This document shows positions 1 to 9,343 of a DNA stretch of 64,000 nt, in pieces. Source of the stretch: Mesorhizobium hawassense (GTDB lineage: Bacteria > Pseudomonadota > Alphaproteobacteria > Rhizobiales > Rhizobiaceae); NCBI RefSeq assembly GCF_003289945.1, contig NZ_QMBP01000006.1, positions 244,865-308,864 of the forward strand. Reading direction: 5' to 3'. Positions within the stretch are counted from its first letter, which is position 1. Every line of letters starts with the position of its first letter. The translations under genes were made by a program, and so were the position numbers. The notes beneath the pieces were generated by a model that worked only from the letters and a program-made list of their open reading frames with translations, was not told where the DNA came from and made no database searches.

Positions 1-1
1 G

Positions 2-1153
2 GATTTCGAGCCCAAGGCCTGGGCGCCGGACACCGGCTGGCCGATCAGCCGCGCCGACATCGAGCCTCATCTGGCGGAAGTCCACGACATTCTCGAGCTT
101 CCCGACTTCCGCCCCGACGTCCCGGTCTCGGACGACATCCGCTGGGTGCAGTTGATCAAGAGCCCGGCGGTGCGCTTCGGCGAGAAATTCGCCGACGAGC
201 TCGACCAGAGCAGGAACATCGCCGTCGTGCTCAACACGTACGCAACCGAGCTTGCCGGAGACGGCAAGCGGGTCACCGGCGCGAAGCTGTGGTCGAACGG
301 GCAGGAGGCCGGCACCTTCACCGCGGACTATTTCGTCACCTGCACCGGCGGGCTGGAGAATTCGCGTCTGCTGTTATGGTCGAACCAGCGTTCGAATGGC
401 GGCGTGGTGCCGAACGCGACCGCGCTCGGTCGCTACTGGATGGAGCATCCGACCTTCGAGGGCGGCAACGCCATCCTCGCCAACTACTCGGAGTTCGAGG
501 TCGATAACTCGAACGAAGCCTTCTTCTCACCGACGCTGGCGGCGATGGAACGGCTTCAAATCATGAATTTCGGCATCCGCCTGATCGAGTCGCCCTATCC
601 TAATGTCAAAAAGCTGATCGCCGACCTCGCCTGCACCGCTCCCAACATGGCGGAGTGGATGTCGTCCCAGCTTGACCAGAAGCTGCGCTGCGCCGCCCAG
701 CTTTATGTCGCCTGGGAACAGGCGCCGCTGGCCTCGAACCAGATCGAGTTGTCGAAGGCCGATGTCGACCACGCCGGCGTGCCGCGCATCGAATTGCACT
801 GGAAGAAGTCGCCGCTCGAGCGCCGCACGCTGCTCGAGGGTCTGAGGCTCTTCGGCACGACGATGGCGCAGAAGAACCTCGGCCGTGTCCGCATCGACGA
901 CTGGATCAGCAATGGCGGCGACTACCCGACCAATGAGGAAACGGCCGGCCACCATCATATGGGCGGCACCCGCATGGGAACCGACGTCTTGAAGAGCGTC
1001 GTCGACGCCAATTGCAAGGTGCATGGCATGGACAATCTCTATGTCGGCGGTTCCTCGGTGTTTTGCACGTCGGGCCAGTGCAACCCCACCACTACCATCA
1101 CCGCGCTCGCCTGCCGGCTGGGCGAGCATCTCGGCAAGGTGATCACGGTCTGA
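2..1153 (+). CDS. GMC family FAD-dependent oxidoreductase, C-terminal part (5' end outside window)
   Basis: The reading frame is open from base 2, so the gene starts before the window. The visible part carries a CTGG-x-ENSRLL stretch and a C-terminal block with AGHHHMGGTRMG followed by NLYVGGSSVF and NPTTTITALA. These are the C-terminal substrate and FAD-proximal segments of glucose-methanol-choline oxidoreductases; the histidines of AGHHHMGG include the likely catalytic base. The N-terminal FAD-binding GxGxxG is not in the window. Enzymes of this family oxidise alcohols or sugars; the substrate cannot be read from sequence. The stop is TGA at 1151-1153. Confidence 0.88.
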   Translation, partial: DFEPKAWAPDTGWPISRADIEPHLAEVHDILELPDFRPDVPVSDDIRWVQLIKSPAVRFGEKFADELDQSRNIAVVLNTYATELAGDGKRVTGAKLWSNGQEAGTFTADYFVTCTGGLENSRLLLWSNQRSNGGVVPNATALGRYWMEHPTFEGGNAILANYSEFEVDNSNEAFFSPTLAAMERLQIMNFGIRLIESPYPNVKKLIADLACTAPNMAEWMSSQLDQKLRCAAQLYVAWEQAPLASNQIELSKADVDHAGVPRIELHWKKSPLERRTLLEGLRLFGTTMAQKNLGRVRIDDWISNGGDYPTNEETAGHHHMGGTRMGTDVLKSVVDANCKVHGMDNLYVGGSSVFCTSGQCNPTTTITALACRLGEHLGKVITV

Positions 1154-1234
1154 ACGCACGAAGAGCAGGCGGCGCCGGCGCCTGGAATGGCAACCGGCAC
1201 CGCCTTGGCGCGCCTTTGGGTGAAATTGCGGGCG

Positions 1235-1402
1235 CTACAGCCCGTAGACGGCGATGCGAGCCAGGACCGCCGCCGCGGCCAGCGCCACCAGCAGGATGCC
1301 GAGGCCGATGGGCGAACCCCAGCCATACCATTCCATCGCCAGCTTGGCGTATTTGTATTCCTCGGCCGGGGTCATGGGCGCGCGGGTAGAGGTCTCGAAC
1401 AT
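1235..1402 (-). CDS. small single-span membrane protein of unknown function
   Basis: A 55-residue product starting MFETSTRAPMTPAEEY. The longer frame runs upstream to 1462, but ATG 1402 has a GGAGA ribosome site a few bases before it and gives the better start. The N-terminal half is polar and aromatic (KYAKLAMEWYGWGSP); the C-terminal half is one hydrophobic helix (about residues 31-52, rich in L, A, V). It is divergent from the MarR gene, with about 100 bases between the starts. I do not recognise a family. Coding is supported by the ribosome site and the single clean membrane segment, not by homology. Confidence 0.5.
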   Translation of the reverse strand: MFETSTRAPMTPAEEYKYAKLAMEWYGWGSPIGLGILLVALAAAAVLARIAVYGL

Positions 1403-1503
1403 TGCATGTCTCCGTGTTGGCGGCCGCTTCTGGCTCTTGCCTTGTGGGAGTCGCGGTCGCATATTGCTATTCTCGTCTTAATGTTAGACAGATTGATAGT
1501 TAG

Positions 1504-1992
1504 ATGATCGAAATAAATTCGTCAAGCACCAAACGCGATGAAATGACGAAGGCCGTTGGCCTCGCCGTCATGCGCTGGCAAGACGCGACACAGGCCTATG
1601 ACGAAGCGGTGGGGGCGCGGCTCGGGCTGATCGCGGCCGAACGGCATTGCCTGGGCCTGCTCTATTCCGGGCCGCAGTCGGCGGGCGCCGTGGCGGCGGC
1701 GACCGGGCTGACGCCGGCTGCCGTCACCGCACTGATCGACCGCCTCGAGGCGCGCGGCTACGTCACCCGCACCCGCAGCCTGGAGGACAGGCGCAGGGTG
1801 GTGATCGAGGCGACGGAGCAGACCAGGGATTTGTCGGAGCGCTATTACGGCACGATCGCGCGGGAGGGCGAAAAGGTGGTTGCGAGCTTCAGCGATGCGG
1901 AGCTCGCGACCGTGCTGCGCTTCATCAATGCGGCGCTCGAGCTGCAGAGCGAGCAACTGGCCAGGATCAAGGCCGAGCCAGACAAACATTAG
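1504..1992 (+). CDS. MarR family transcriptional regulator
   Basis: A 162-residue protein with the winged-helix signature of MarR regulators: helix-turn-helix around GAVAAATGLTPAAVTALIDRLEARGYVTR, then the wing with the typical DRR (EDRRRVVIEAT). The C-terminal helix (LRFINAALELQSEQL) fits the dimerisation domain. A second in-frame ATG (MTKAVGL, residue 14) is a possible alternative start. The AT-rich divergent region before it (about 1475-1503) is where the promoter and a self-operator would be expected. The likely partner is the divergent small membrane protein, but no ligand or target can be inferred. Confidence 0.85.
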   Translation: MIEINSSSTKRDEMTKAVGLAVMRWQDATQAYDEAVGARLGLIAAERHCLGLLYSGPQSAGAVAAATGLTPAAVTALIDRLEARGYVTRTRSLEDRRRVVIEATEQTRDLSERYYGTIAREGEKVVASFSDAELATVLRFINAALELQSEQLARIKAEPDKH

Positions 1993-2063
1993 AACGCGCA
2001 AAGCGGCTCAGCGGCCTGTCGGCAACTGAACCGCCCTGAATGTCGGTTGGGCGAAAACCGACC

Positions 2064-2897
2064 TCAGACCGTCGCCGGGTCGAGCGCCGGCTGACCCTTG
2101 AAGCGTGAGACGATGCCGGCGAGATCGCCGCCGGCGAAAGCATCGCGCAGCGCATCGAAGGACGGCAGCACGAAATAGGCGCGCTGGAACTTGTCGATCT
2201 CGTAGCCGGTGCGCATCACCGTCTCGAGCTTGAACGGCACATGGTGAGCGTCCTTGCTCTCGACCGCGAACTGCAGCTCGGTGAAGGACGACATCAGCCC
2301 GGCGCCGAAGGCTTTCAGCGGCTGGCCGGGCTCCTGGATCAGACCGTATTCGGCGCTGTACCAGTAGAGCCGGGTGATCATCTCGTCGCCGCCCAGCGCA
2401 ATCACGTCCTCGGCCTTCTCGCCATACATCTGCATGAAATCGGCGAACACCGGCTGGGTCAGGATCGGCACATGGCCGAAGAAATCGTGAAACATGTCCG
2501 GCTCGACGATGTAGTCGAGCTCTTTTCTGGTCCGCAGCCAGTTGGTCACCGGGAAGCGGCGGTTGGCGAGATGATCGAAGAACGGGCCGGCCGGGATGAG
2601 GCCGGGCACGGCGACGATCTCCCAGCCGGTCAGCCTGGCGAGCTTTTCGCTCACTTCATCGAAATCCGGAATCCTGTCGAGCAACCCAAGCGCCGCGACG
2701 CCATCCAGATACGAATGGTGCGCGAGCTTCCTGGTCAGCTTCGTCTGGCGGTCGCACAGCGTGCGCCACACCGCCTGCTCCTCGGCGGAATAGCCGTAGC
2801 CCTGAGCCACGGTGAAATCGCCGCGGCACACCGAATAGTCGCCGCGAAGGCCCTGAGCCGCGCATTCGGCTGCATAATCGGCAACGCTGATCGTCAT
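2064..2897 (-). CDS. phhA: phenylalanine 4-monooxygenase (phenylalanine hydroxylase)
   Basis: A 277-residue protein, the usual size of bacterial phenylalanine hydroxylases, which are single catalytic domains without the ACT regulatory domain of animals. It converts L-phenylalanine to L-tyrosine using non-heme Fe(II), a tetrahydropterin and O2. The iron-binding motif is intact: H137 and H142 in EPDMFHDFFGHVP and E183 in WYSAEYGL. The gene is divergent from an Lrp/AsnC regulator (start 3037), the common arrangement in which the regulator responds to an amino acid. The pterin-recycling partner PhhB is not in the window. Confidence 0.95.
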   Translation of the reverse strand: MTISVADYAAECAAQGLRGDYSVCRGDFTVAQGYGYSAEEQAVWRTLCDRQTKLTRKLAHHSYLDGVAALGLLDRIPDFDEVSEKLARLTGWEIVAVPGLIPAGPFFDHLANRRFPVTNWLRTRKELDYIVEPDMFHDFFGHVPILTQPVFADFMQMYGEKAEDVIALGGDEMITRLYWYSAEYGLIQEPGQPLKAFGAGLMSSFTELQFAVESKDAHHVPFKLETVMRTGYEIDKFQRAYFVLPSFDALRDAFAGGDLAGIVSRFKGQPALDPATV

Positions 2898-3036
2898 TAT
2901 GTCCTCCTCGAAGATCGTGATCCGTGGATCGTGAAGCGAAGTTTACGGGCAGCCGATGAGGCAAATCAGCCTTGTTTGTAGATAGTCAGCCAATTTTGAG
3001 GTAAAACCACTCCGATCAACGCGGGATCGAGAAGAC

Positions 3037-3513
3037 ATGCCTCAGTTCGACGAGTTCGAGATAAAGATGCTCGAAATCCTGCAGCGCGACGGTCGCAAGC
3101 CCGTCTCCGAGTTGGCGCAGGAGATCGGCCTGTCGACCACGCCTTGCGCGCGCCGCTTCGAGGCGTTGCAGGAAACCGGCATCATCAAGGGCTTTGCCGC
3201 GGTGCTCAGTCGCCGCGCCGTCGGCCTGACCGTCGAGGTGTTCGTCCAGGTGCGGCTGGTCAGCCACAGCGACGGCTCGCCCGAAAGCTTCATCGCCGCC
3301 GTGCAGCGCATGGACGAGGTCTCGTCCTGCTGGACGATGACCGGCGACCACGATTTCCTGCTGCATGTCATGGTGCCGTCGGTCGACGACTTGAACGCCT
3401 TCGTCATGCACCGGCTGATGCGCCTGCCCGGCGTGCGCGACGTCCACACGCAACTGGTGCTGCAGAACATCAAGGGCCCCGGCCACGTGCCGCTCAGCCA
3501 CCTGCGGCGCTAA
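3037..3513 (+). CDS. Lrp/AsnC family transcriptional regulator, probable regulator of phhA
   Basis: A 158-residue protein. The N-terminal AsnC-type HTH covers about residues 5-60 (DEFEIKMLEILQRDGRKPVSELAQ, then LSTTPCARRFEALQETGIIKGF). The C-terminal RAM/Lrp ligand domain covers about 70-150 (TGDHDFLLHVMV, LPGVRDVHTQLVL). It is divergent from phhA across 139 bases (2898-3036). This suggests local, amino-acid-responsive control of phenylalanine catabolism, inferred from arrangement only. ATG 3037 is the only good start. A palindromic repeat begins one base after its stop codon. Confidence 0.9.
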   Translation: MPQFDEFEIKMLEILQRDGRKPVSELAQEIGLSTTPCARRFEALQETGIIKGFAAVLSRRAVGLTVEVFVQVRLVSHSDGSPESFIAAVQRMDEVSSCWTMTGDHDFLLHVMVPSVDDLNAFVMHRLMRLPGVRDVHTQLVLQNIKGPGHVPLSHLRR

Positions 3514-3514
3514 A

Positions 3515-3558
3515 GCAATTCCAGGAAAAGTGTGAAGCGGTTTTCCGTCCGGAATTGC
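3515..3558 (+). repeat. 44-bp palindromic intergenic repeat, family A, copy 1
   Basis: The outer arms are GCAATTCC and GGAATTGC, with inner arms GGAAAA and TTTTCC around a GTGTGAAGCG centre, so the element folds into an imperfect hairpin. Near-identical copies lie at 10020-10063, 10083-10126, 17331-17374 and (inverted) 35864-35907, with a decayed copy at 50847-50888. All are intergenic and most directly follow a stop codon, which fits a REP-like element. Confidence 0.9.
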
Positions 3559-3687
3559 GCCGAGCAAACGAGCCGCGAATCCTATCGGGCGATTTCTCCG
3601 GAAAAGCTGCGGCGAAACTGCTGAACCGCGCCAAGGCGATCTCGACATCGGCAATTAGCACAAGCGGACCAATCATGGAGGTCCGCC

Positions 3688-5256
3688 TTGAACATCGTGC
3701 TGATCAATCCGCCGCACACGGCCATCGGCAGCCGCGTGCCCGACGACCATTTGCCGCCGCTCGGCCTCTTGGCCATCGGCGGGCCGCTGATCGATTCCGG
3801 CCACCAGGTTCGCCTGGTCGATGCCGAGTTCGGGCCGATGCCGCTTTCGGTGCTGGTCGACGATGCTCTCGGCGGCGATCCGGATTTCATCCTGATCGGT
3901 CATTCCGGCTCGACCTCGGCGCATCCAACGGCCTTGAAGATCGCCGACATGCTCAAAGCCCGCGCGCCGGGCGTCATCATCATCTATGGCGGCGTCTTTC
4001 CGACCTATCACTGGCGCGACATCCTGGCCGCGACGGACGTCTTCGACTTCATCGTGCGCGGCGAGGGCGAGGCGACCGCGACGGCGCTGGTGGAGGCTAT
4101 CGAAATGCGCCAGCCGGTGGGAAGCGTCGCAGGCATCGCCTATCGCGACGACCTCGGCCGTGCCGTTGCCACGCAGCCGGCCATGACCATTGCCGATCTC
4201 GATGCCTATCGCGTCGGCTGGGAGCTGATCGATCATCGCCGCTACTCCTATTGGGGCGGCAAGCGGGCGGTGGTCATGCAATTCTCGCGCGGCTGCCCGC
4301 ATCTGTGCAACTATTGCGGCCAGCGCGGTTTCTGGACGCGCTGGCGGCATCGCGACCCGGTGAAATTCGCAAAGGAAATCGCCTGGCTGCATCGCGAGCA
4401 CGGCGTCGAGCTGATCAACCTGGCCGACGAGAACCCGACCTCCTCGAAGAAAGCCTGGCGCGCTTTTCTCGACGCCATGATCGCCGAGAACGTGCCGGTG
4501 CTGATCGTTGGCTCGACCCGTGCGGACGACATCGTGCGCGACACCGACAGCCTGCATCTCTACCGCAAGGCCGGCGTCATCCGCTGGTTGCTCGGCATGG
4601 AAAACACCGACGAGGCAACGCTGTCGCTGATCCGCAAGGGCGGCAGCACCAAGTCCGACCGCGAGGCGATCCGGCTGCTGCGCCGGCACGGCATCCTGTC
4701 GATGGCGACTTGGGTCGCCGGCTTCGAGGACGAAACTTTGCGCGATCTCTGGCGCGGCTTTCGCCAGCTCATCGCCTATGACCCGGACCAGATCCAGGCG
4801 CTCTATGTCACGCCGCATCGCTGGACACCGTTCTTCCGCATCGCCAGCGACCGTAAGGTAATCCAGAAAGACGTGCGGCTCTGGGACTACAAGCACCAGG
4901 TTCTGCACATGACACGGCTGAAGCCGTGGATGCTGTTCTTCGCCGTCAAGCTGATCGAGGTCGCCGTGCAGTCGCGGCCGAAGGCGCTGGCGCGCATCCT
5001 CTTCCACCCCGACCCCGAGCAGCGCCATTCGATGCGCTGGTACACCAGGATGGGCCGCCGCGTCTGGTTGCGCGAGATCTGGGGCTTTCTCGCCCGCGAC
5101 AACCGCGTGACGGACGGCCCGACACTCGCCGAATTCTGGGGCGCGCCGCAGGACGCCGAGGAGGAATCGATGATCGTCAGGCGAACGGTCCGCAAGTCGG
5201 CCGTGCCTGTCGTCGATGATCAGCACATTCCTGAGAAGAGGAGATTAGCCGGCTGA
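3688..5256 (+). CDS. B12-binding radical SAM protein, BchE-like
   Basis: A 522-residue protein. The start is a TTG at 3688 with GGAGG seven bases upstream. The N-terminal half (about 1-150) is a cobalamin-binding domain (MNIVLINPP, PDFILIGHSGST, IIYGGVFPTYH). The radical SAM core follows with a CxxxCxxC cluster motif in RGCPHLCNYCGQRGFW. The region after the cluster (RDPVKFAKEIAWL then NLADENPT) resembles BchE, the oxygen-independent Mg-protoporphyrin monomethyl ester cyclase of bacteriochlorophyll synthesis. No other bch gene is visible nearby, so the substrate is open. It is convergent with argB, 7 bases between stops. Confidence 0.8.
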   Translation: MNIVLINPPHTAIGSRVPDDHLPPLGLLAIGGPLIDSGHQVRLVDAEFGPMPLSVLVDDALGGDPDFILIGHSGSTSAHPTALKIADMLKARAPGVIIIYGGVFPTYHWRDILAATDVFDFIVRGEGEATATALVEAIEMRQPVGSVAGIAYRDDLGRAVATQPAMTIADLDAYRVGWELIDHRRYSYWGGKRAVVMQFSRGCPHLCNYCGQRGFWTRWRHRDPVKFAKEIAWLHREHGVELINLADENPTSSKKAWRAFLDAMIAENVPVLIVGSTRADDIVRDTDSLHLYRKAGVIRWLLGMENTDEATLSLIRKGGSTKSDREAIRLLRRHGILSMATWVAGFEDETLRDLWRGFRQLIAYDPDQIQALYVTPHRWTPFFRIASDRKVIQKDVRLWDYKHQVLHMTRLKPWMLFFAVKLIEVAVQSRPKALARILFHPDPEQRHSMRWYTRMGRRVWLREIWGFLARDNRVTDGPTLAEFWGAPQDAEEESMIVRRTVRKSAVPVVDDQHIPEKRRLAG

Positions 5257-5263
5257 CGATCCG

Positions 5264-6157
5264 TCAGGGAACGATCAGCGTACCGGCGCCGTGCTCGGTG
5301 AAGAGCTCCAGCAGCACCGAATGCGGCGTCTTGCCGTTGAGGATGACGACGCCCTCGACGCCGCGCTCGATCGCCTCGATGCAGGTCTCGACCTTCGGGA
5401 TCATGCCGCCCGACACCGTGCCGTCCTTGATCAGCGCCTTGGCTTCGGCGACCGTCAATTCGTCGATCAGCTTCTTGTTCTTGTCGAGCACGCCCGGCAC
5501 GTCGGTGAGGAAGAGCAGGCGCGAGGCGCGGCAGGCTCCGGCAATCGCCCCGGCAAACGTGTCGGCGTTGATGTTGTAGGTATGGCCGTCGCGGCCGGGC
5601 GCGACAGGCGCCAGAACCGGAATCATTTCCGAGCGCGCCAGAAGATCGAGCAGCGTGCGGTCGACCTCGACCGGCTCACCGACGAAGCCGAGATCCAGCA
5701 CCCGCTCGATGTTGGAATCCGGGTCGATCATGGTCTTGCGCGCCTTTTCGGCGAACACCATGTTGCCGTCCTTGCCGCAAAGCCCGATCGCCCATTCGCC
5801 CTCGGCGTTGATCAGCGCCACGATCTCCTTGTTGATCGAGCCGGCCAGCACCATCTCGACGATCTCGACCGTCTTCTGGTCGGTGACGCGCAGGCCGCCC
5901 TCGAATTTGGATTCGATGCCCATCTTGTTGAGCATGGCGCCGATCTGCGGCCCGCCGCCATGCACGACGATCGGGTTGACGCCGGACTGTTTCAACAGCG
6001 CGATGTCGCGCGCGAAGGCCTTGCCGAGCTCGTGGTCGCCCATGGCATGGCCGCCATACTTCACCACCACCGTCTTGTTCTCGTAACGCTGCATGTAAGG
6101 CAGCGCGCGCGAGAGCAGCGCGGCCTGCATTTCGGCGTTGGCGGCGACGTCCGTCAT
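5264..6157 (-). CDS. argB: acetylglutamate kinase
   Basis: A 297-residue amino-acid kinase that phosphorylates N-acetyl-L-glutamate, the second step of arginine synthesis. Visible family motifs are [11 protein letters not shown] near the N terminus, VVHGGGPQI, the acetylglutamate pocket [19 protein letters not shown], and the C-terminal [14 protein letters not shown] and SGGMIPKV segments. In many alphaproteobacteria argB directly follows engB downstream of rpmH-rnpA-yidC. Here it is on the same strand but about 11 kb from engB. An amidase gene lies 100 bases upstream on the same strand. Confidence 0.96.
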   Translation of the reverse strand: MTDVAANAEMQAALLSRALPYMQRYENKTVVVKYGGHAMGDHELGKAFARDIALLKQSGVNPIVVHGGGPQIGAMLNKMGIESKFEGGLRVTDQKTVEIVEMVLAGSINKEIVALINAEGEWAIGLCGKDGNMVFAEKARKTMIDPDSNIERVLDLGFVGEPVEVDRTLLDLLARSEMIPVLAPVAPGRDGHTYNINADTFAGAIAGACRASRLLFLTDVPGVLDKNKKLIDELTVAEAKALIKDGTVSGGMIPKVETCIEAIERGVEGVVILNGKTPHSVLLELFTEHGAGTLIVP

Positions 6158-6257
6158 CGGTATTGACCCTAGCTGGCGTGGATGGCGGCGTCTTAGCGGG
6201 AATTGCCGCAGGCCGCAAACGGCTTTGCGGTCACAATGACGAAATCGTGCGTGTGTT

Positions 6258-7754
6258 CTAAGCCGGCGCCTTGAGCGGCGCGCGCCGCTTCAGCCAACCC
6301 GAGAGCTTCTCCATCTGTGCGGCGAGGGACAATAGCGTCTCCTCGTCGCCCGGCCGGCCGGCGGCCTGGATGCCGAGCGGCAGGCCGTCCGCCGTGACAT
6401 GCACCGGCAGCGCGATCGACGGCTGGCCGCTGACATTCTGGATCGCCGGCCAGTGCGTGAACCACAGGCTCTTGTCCATCAGTTGGCCGAAGAACGACTT
6501 GATCTTGAGCAGGCCGGTCAGATGCAATTTGTCGAGCAGGTTCTCGATGAAGTCGTCGGCGCCCTTCGGGTCCATCGAACCGCAGGCCAAAGGCGGGTGC
6601 GCGATGATCGGCATCAGCACGGCGTCGTAGCGCGCTGTCTCTTCGATCAACCGCCGCGCCGTGGCGTTGAGGCGCTGCATGCCGTCATAGACCTCGCCGG
6701 CGGACAACATCTCGCCGAGGCGGCCGAGCACGCGGGTGGCGCGCTCGACCTCGCCGATGACCGGCCTCCCGACGCGCTCAGCCTCCGACCGCATCGTGCC
6801 GCCGACCGCCGCGGCCACCGTCTTGCAGAAATCGGCGATGAAGTCGCGGCCGATGAAAGGCAGGTCGATCTCCTCCACCGTGTGTCCGCCCTCGCGCGCC
6901 AGCGCCACCGCGGTGTCGAGCGCCTGGAGCGTCTCGTCCGAGATCGGCAGGCCGAGCGGCGATTTGCGGTAGACGGCAAGGCTGAGCTTGCCTGGGTCGC
7001 GCGCCGCGGCGACCGCGAAGAAGCCCTTCGGCTCTCGTGCCGCGTAAGGCGACAACGGATCGGCGCCGTGCGTCAGGTCGAGCAGCAGTGCCGTATCGCG
7101 CACCGAGCGGCTGACGGCGTGGTCGACGACCATGCCGTACCAGCTTTCGCTGGTCAGCGGCGTCAGCGGCACGCGGCCGCGCGAGGTCTTCAAGCCCACC
7201 AGCCCGCTGCAGGCCGAGGGCACCAGGATCGAGCCGCCGCCGTCGGAAGCGTGCGCCGCCGGCACCACGCCGGCCGCCACCAGCGCCGCGGCGCCGCCGG
7301 ACGAGCCGCCCGTGGTGTGGCCGGTGTTCCAGGGGTTGCGGGTGATGCCGAAGCGGGCCGACTCCGTCATCAGCCGCAGCCCATGCTCGGGCGAGGTGCT
7401 GGTGGCGATCGGGATCAGGCCGGCGGCGAGATGGCGCTCGACCATCACCGAGTTGTAATCGGCGGTGAAGGGCGGAATGCGGCTGCCGCCATGGATAGGC
7501 ACGCCCTTGAGGCCGATGCCGAGGTCCTTGAGCGCGAACGGCACGCCGGCCAGCGGCAGCGTGCGGTCGATGATCTTGGCGCGCTCCCGCGCGGCCTCAT
7601 AAAGCGGCGTGGCGATGGCGTTGATGTCGGACCGTGTCGCCTCGGCGCGCGCGATCGCCGCGTCGACCAGCTCCTGCGGCGCGATTTCGCCCCGATGCAC
7701 GAGCTCGCCAAGCCCCGTCGCATCCTGTTCCCAAAGCACGCGCTCGATCGACAT
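6258..7754 (-). CDS. amidase signature family amidase
   Basis: A 498-residue product if started at ATG 7754, preferred because a GAGG ribosome site sits about 6 bases upstream; ATG 7760 and TTG 7775 are alternatives. The catalytic triad of the amidase signature family is complete: K76 (ALKDLG), cis-serine S151 (GGSSGG) and nucleophile S175 (DGGGSI). The spacings, 75 and 24 residues, are exactly those of the family. Substrate cannot be predicted. There is no GatC/GatB neighbour, so it is a free-standing hydrolase rather than GatA. It precedes argB on the same strand with a 100-base gap. Confidence 0.9.
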   Translation of the reverse strand: MSIERVLWEQDATGLGELVHRGEIAPQELVDAAIARAEATRSDINAIATPLYEAARERAKIIDRTLPLAGVPFALKDLGIGLKGVPIHGGSRIPPFTADYNSVMVERHLAAGLIPIATSTSPEHGLRLMTESARFGITRNPWNTGHTTGGSSGGAAALVAAGVVPAAHASDGGGSILVPSACSGLVGLKTSRGRVPLTPLTSESWYGMVVDHAVSRSVRDTALLLDLTHGADPLSPYAAREPKGFFAVAAARDPGKLSLAVYRKSPLGLPISDETLQALDTAVALAREGGHTVEEIDLPFIGRDFIADFCKTVAAAVGGTMRSEAERVGRPVIGEVERATRVLGRLGEMLSAGEVYDGMQRLNATARRLIEETARYDAVLMPIIAHPPLACGSMDPKGADDFIENLLDKLHLTGLLKIKSFFGQLMDKSLWFTHWPAIQNVSGQPSIALPVHVTADGLPLGIQAAGRPGDEETLLSLAAQMEKLSGWLKRRAPLKAPA

Positions 7755-7868
7755 CCGCATCCTCGATTTTCGCAAAGGCTAGCGGCGCCCGATTCGCTTG
7801 GCAACGACCCATTGCGGAGCGTGTCCGGCACCCGTTGCAAATAAACCGCAATCTTCTAATTTGCCGCT

Positions 7869-8408
7869 ATGGTGCCGCAGGACATCAGCAAGCTGATCGT
7901 CCGGACTTCGATGAAGGACCGGGCTGCGTTCGATCTGCTCTACAAGCAGACCAGCGCGAAACTTTTCGGCGTCTGCCTTCGTGTCTTGAGGGACAGGGGA
8001 GATGCGGAAGAAGCGCTGCAGGAGGTCTTCGTCAAGATTTGGACGAAGGCCGATCGCTTCGCGGTTTCCGATCTGAGCCCGATTTCCTGGCTGGTGGCCA
8101 TTGCGCGCAACCATGCGATCGATCGCATCCGGGCGCGGCGCAGTCCTTCTGTCAACATCGATACGGCCCTCGACGTCGCTGATCCGACGCCAGGACCTGA
8201 GGCCATGGCTGTGGCGGGCGGCGAGACCGAACGTATCCACCACTGCCTCGACGAACTGGAGAAAGACCGGGCGGCGGCCGTCCGGGGCGCCTATCTGAGC
8301 GGCGAGAGCTATGCCGAGCTGGCGGAACGCTTCAAGGTTCCGCTGAACACGATGCGGACTTGGCTTCGGCGAAGCCTGCTCAAGCTGAGAGAATGCCTGG
8401 AAAGATGA
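7869..8408 (+). CDS. ECF RNA polymerase sigma factor (SigK/RpoE-like)
   Basis: A 179-residue group 4 sigma factor. Region 2 is about residues 20-85 (RDRGDAEEALQEVFVKIW, then WLVAIARNHAIDRIRARR). Region 4 is about 125-175 (GESYAELAERFKVPLNTMRTWLRRSLLKL). The next gene overlaps its stop and encodes an RskA-type anti-sigma factor, so the two form a regulatory pair. In mycobacteria the SigK-RskA pair controls FAS1-domain proteins, and here too a FAS1 gene lies 216 bases past the pair. Confidence 0.92.
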   Translation: MVPQDISKLIVRTSMKDRAAFDLLYKQTSAKLFGVCLRVLRDRGDAEEALQEVFVKIWTKADRFAVSDLSPISWLVAIARNHAIDRIRARRSPSVNIDTALDVADPTPGPEAMAVAGGETERIHHCLDELEKDRAAAVRGAYLSGESYAELAERFKVPLNTMRTWLRRSLLKLRECLER

Positions 8409-9127
8409 CGCTGGCGGAAGACAACGGACCGGAACGTGGAGGCGACGACCTGCTCGCCGCCGAATACGTTCTTGGCGTTCTGGCCGCCGACGAACGCCAG
8501 ATCGCGTCCCGTCGCATCGATACCGAAACGGCGTTCGCCCGCCTGGTCGATGCCTGGGAGGCCCATTTCGCGCCGATAGCCGCCGCCTATGCCGCGGTCG
8601 AGCCTCCGGCTTCGGTCAAGGTGGCGATCGACCGCCGCCTCTTCGCGTCGACTGCTTCCACGTCCCCGGCGCCCGGTGGCGGCTTGTGGACGAGCCTTGC
8701 CTTCTGGCGCGGCCTCGCCGCCGCGGCGATTGCCGCCCTGGCGGTCTATGTCGCCCTGCCTTACGTCAACCCGCCGGTCACGCCGCCCGAGACCAGGCTG
8801 GTCGCTTCGCTGGCTGCCGACAACAGCCCCGTCAAATACTTCGCCGTCTACGACGCCGCCCGCCATGAGGTCGGCCTATCGCTGGTTTCTGGTGAGCGCG
8901 GCGCCGGCAAGGACTTCGAGCTTTGGATGATCGAAGGCAAAAACGCGCCGGTTTCGATGGGCGTCATCCCGGCCGGTCAGACCGCGCGCATGGCCGTCAG
9001 CCCGGCCGTCCAGCAGAAGCTGGCGCAGGGCGCCGTGCTTGCCGTCAGCCTCGAGCCCGCGGGCGGTTCGCCGACCGGCCAGCCGACCGGTCCGGTCGTC
9101 GCTGCTGGTGACCTGAAGGGCATCTGA
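8405..9127 (+). CDS. RskA-family membrane anti-sigma factor
   Basis: A 240-residue protein from ATG 8405, which overlaps the sigma stop codon (ATGA); ATG 8393 is an alternative. The N-terminal cytoplasmic part (1-95) holds the sigma-binding helices (DDLLAAEYVLGVLAADER, with a DAWEAHFAP segment). One membrane helix lies at about 98-120. The periplasmic C-terminal domain (about 130-240) has typical RskA features: FELWMIEGKNAPVSMGVIP and LEPAGGSPTGQPTGPV. It should hold the upstream sigma factor inactive at the inner membrane until a periplasmic signal releases it. Confidence 0.9.
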   Translation: MTLAEDNGPERGGDDLLAAEYVLGVLAADERQIASRRIDTETAFARLVDAWEAHFAPIAAAYAAVEPPASVKVAIDRRLFASTASTSPAPGGGLWTSLAFWRGLAAAAIAALAVYVALPYVNPPVTPPETRLVASLAADNSPVKYFAVYDAARHEVGLSLVSGERGAGKDFELWMIEGKNAPVSMGVIPAGQTARMAVSPAVQQKLAQGAVLAVSLEPAGGSPTGQPTGPVVAAGDLKGI

Positions 9128-9267
9128 CCGCCGCTTCGGCACAGTCACGCTTATAGAGATTAATTGAAGTCTATATTTCTGCCTGTCACAGGCGGGGGAA
9201 GTCTGCTGTGGCCGCAGGCGGCATCAGCCAAATAAATCGCACGAAGAAAAAATCTTGCAGCGGTCGT

Positions 9268-9295
9268 GAAACTAACCTTTCGACCCTCCCGTATC
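9268..9295 (+). promoter_or_regulatory. candidate ECF-sigma promoter of the FAS1 gene
   Basis: GAAACT (9268-9273) and CGTATC (9290-9295) are separated by 16 bases and lie about 50 bases upstream of the fasciclin start. An AAC-type -35 with a CGT-type -10 at this spacing is usual for ECF sigma factors. This is a pattern match in a short region, so it is only a candidate target of the upstream sigma factor. Confidence 0.35.
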
Positions 9296-9343
9296 TCCTC
9301 ATGTTCCCAAGGACGGGAAAAACAACCCGAGGAGACTGACACA

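Noticed and set aside
3688..5256. Part of a bacteriochlorophyll gene cluster
   Set aside because: No other pigment or photosynthesis gene is within the window.
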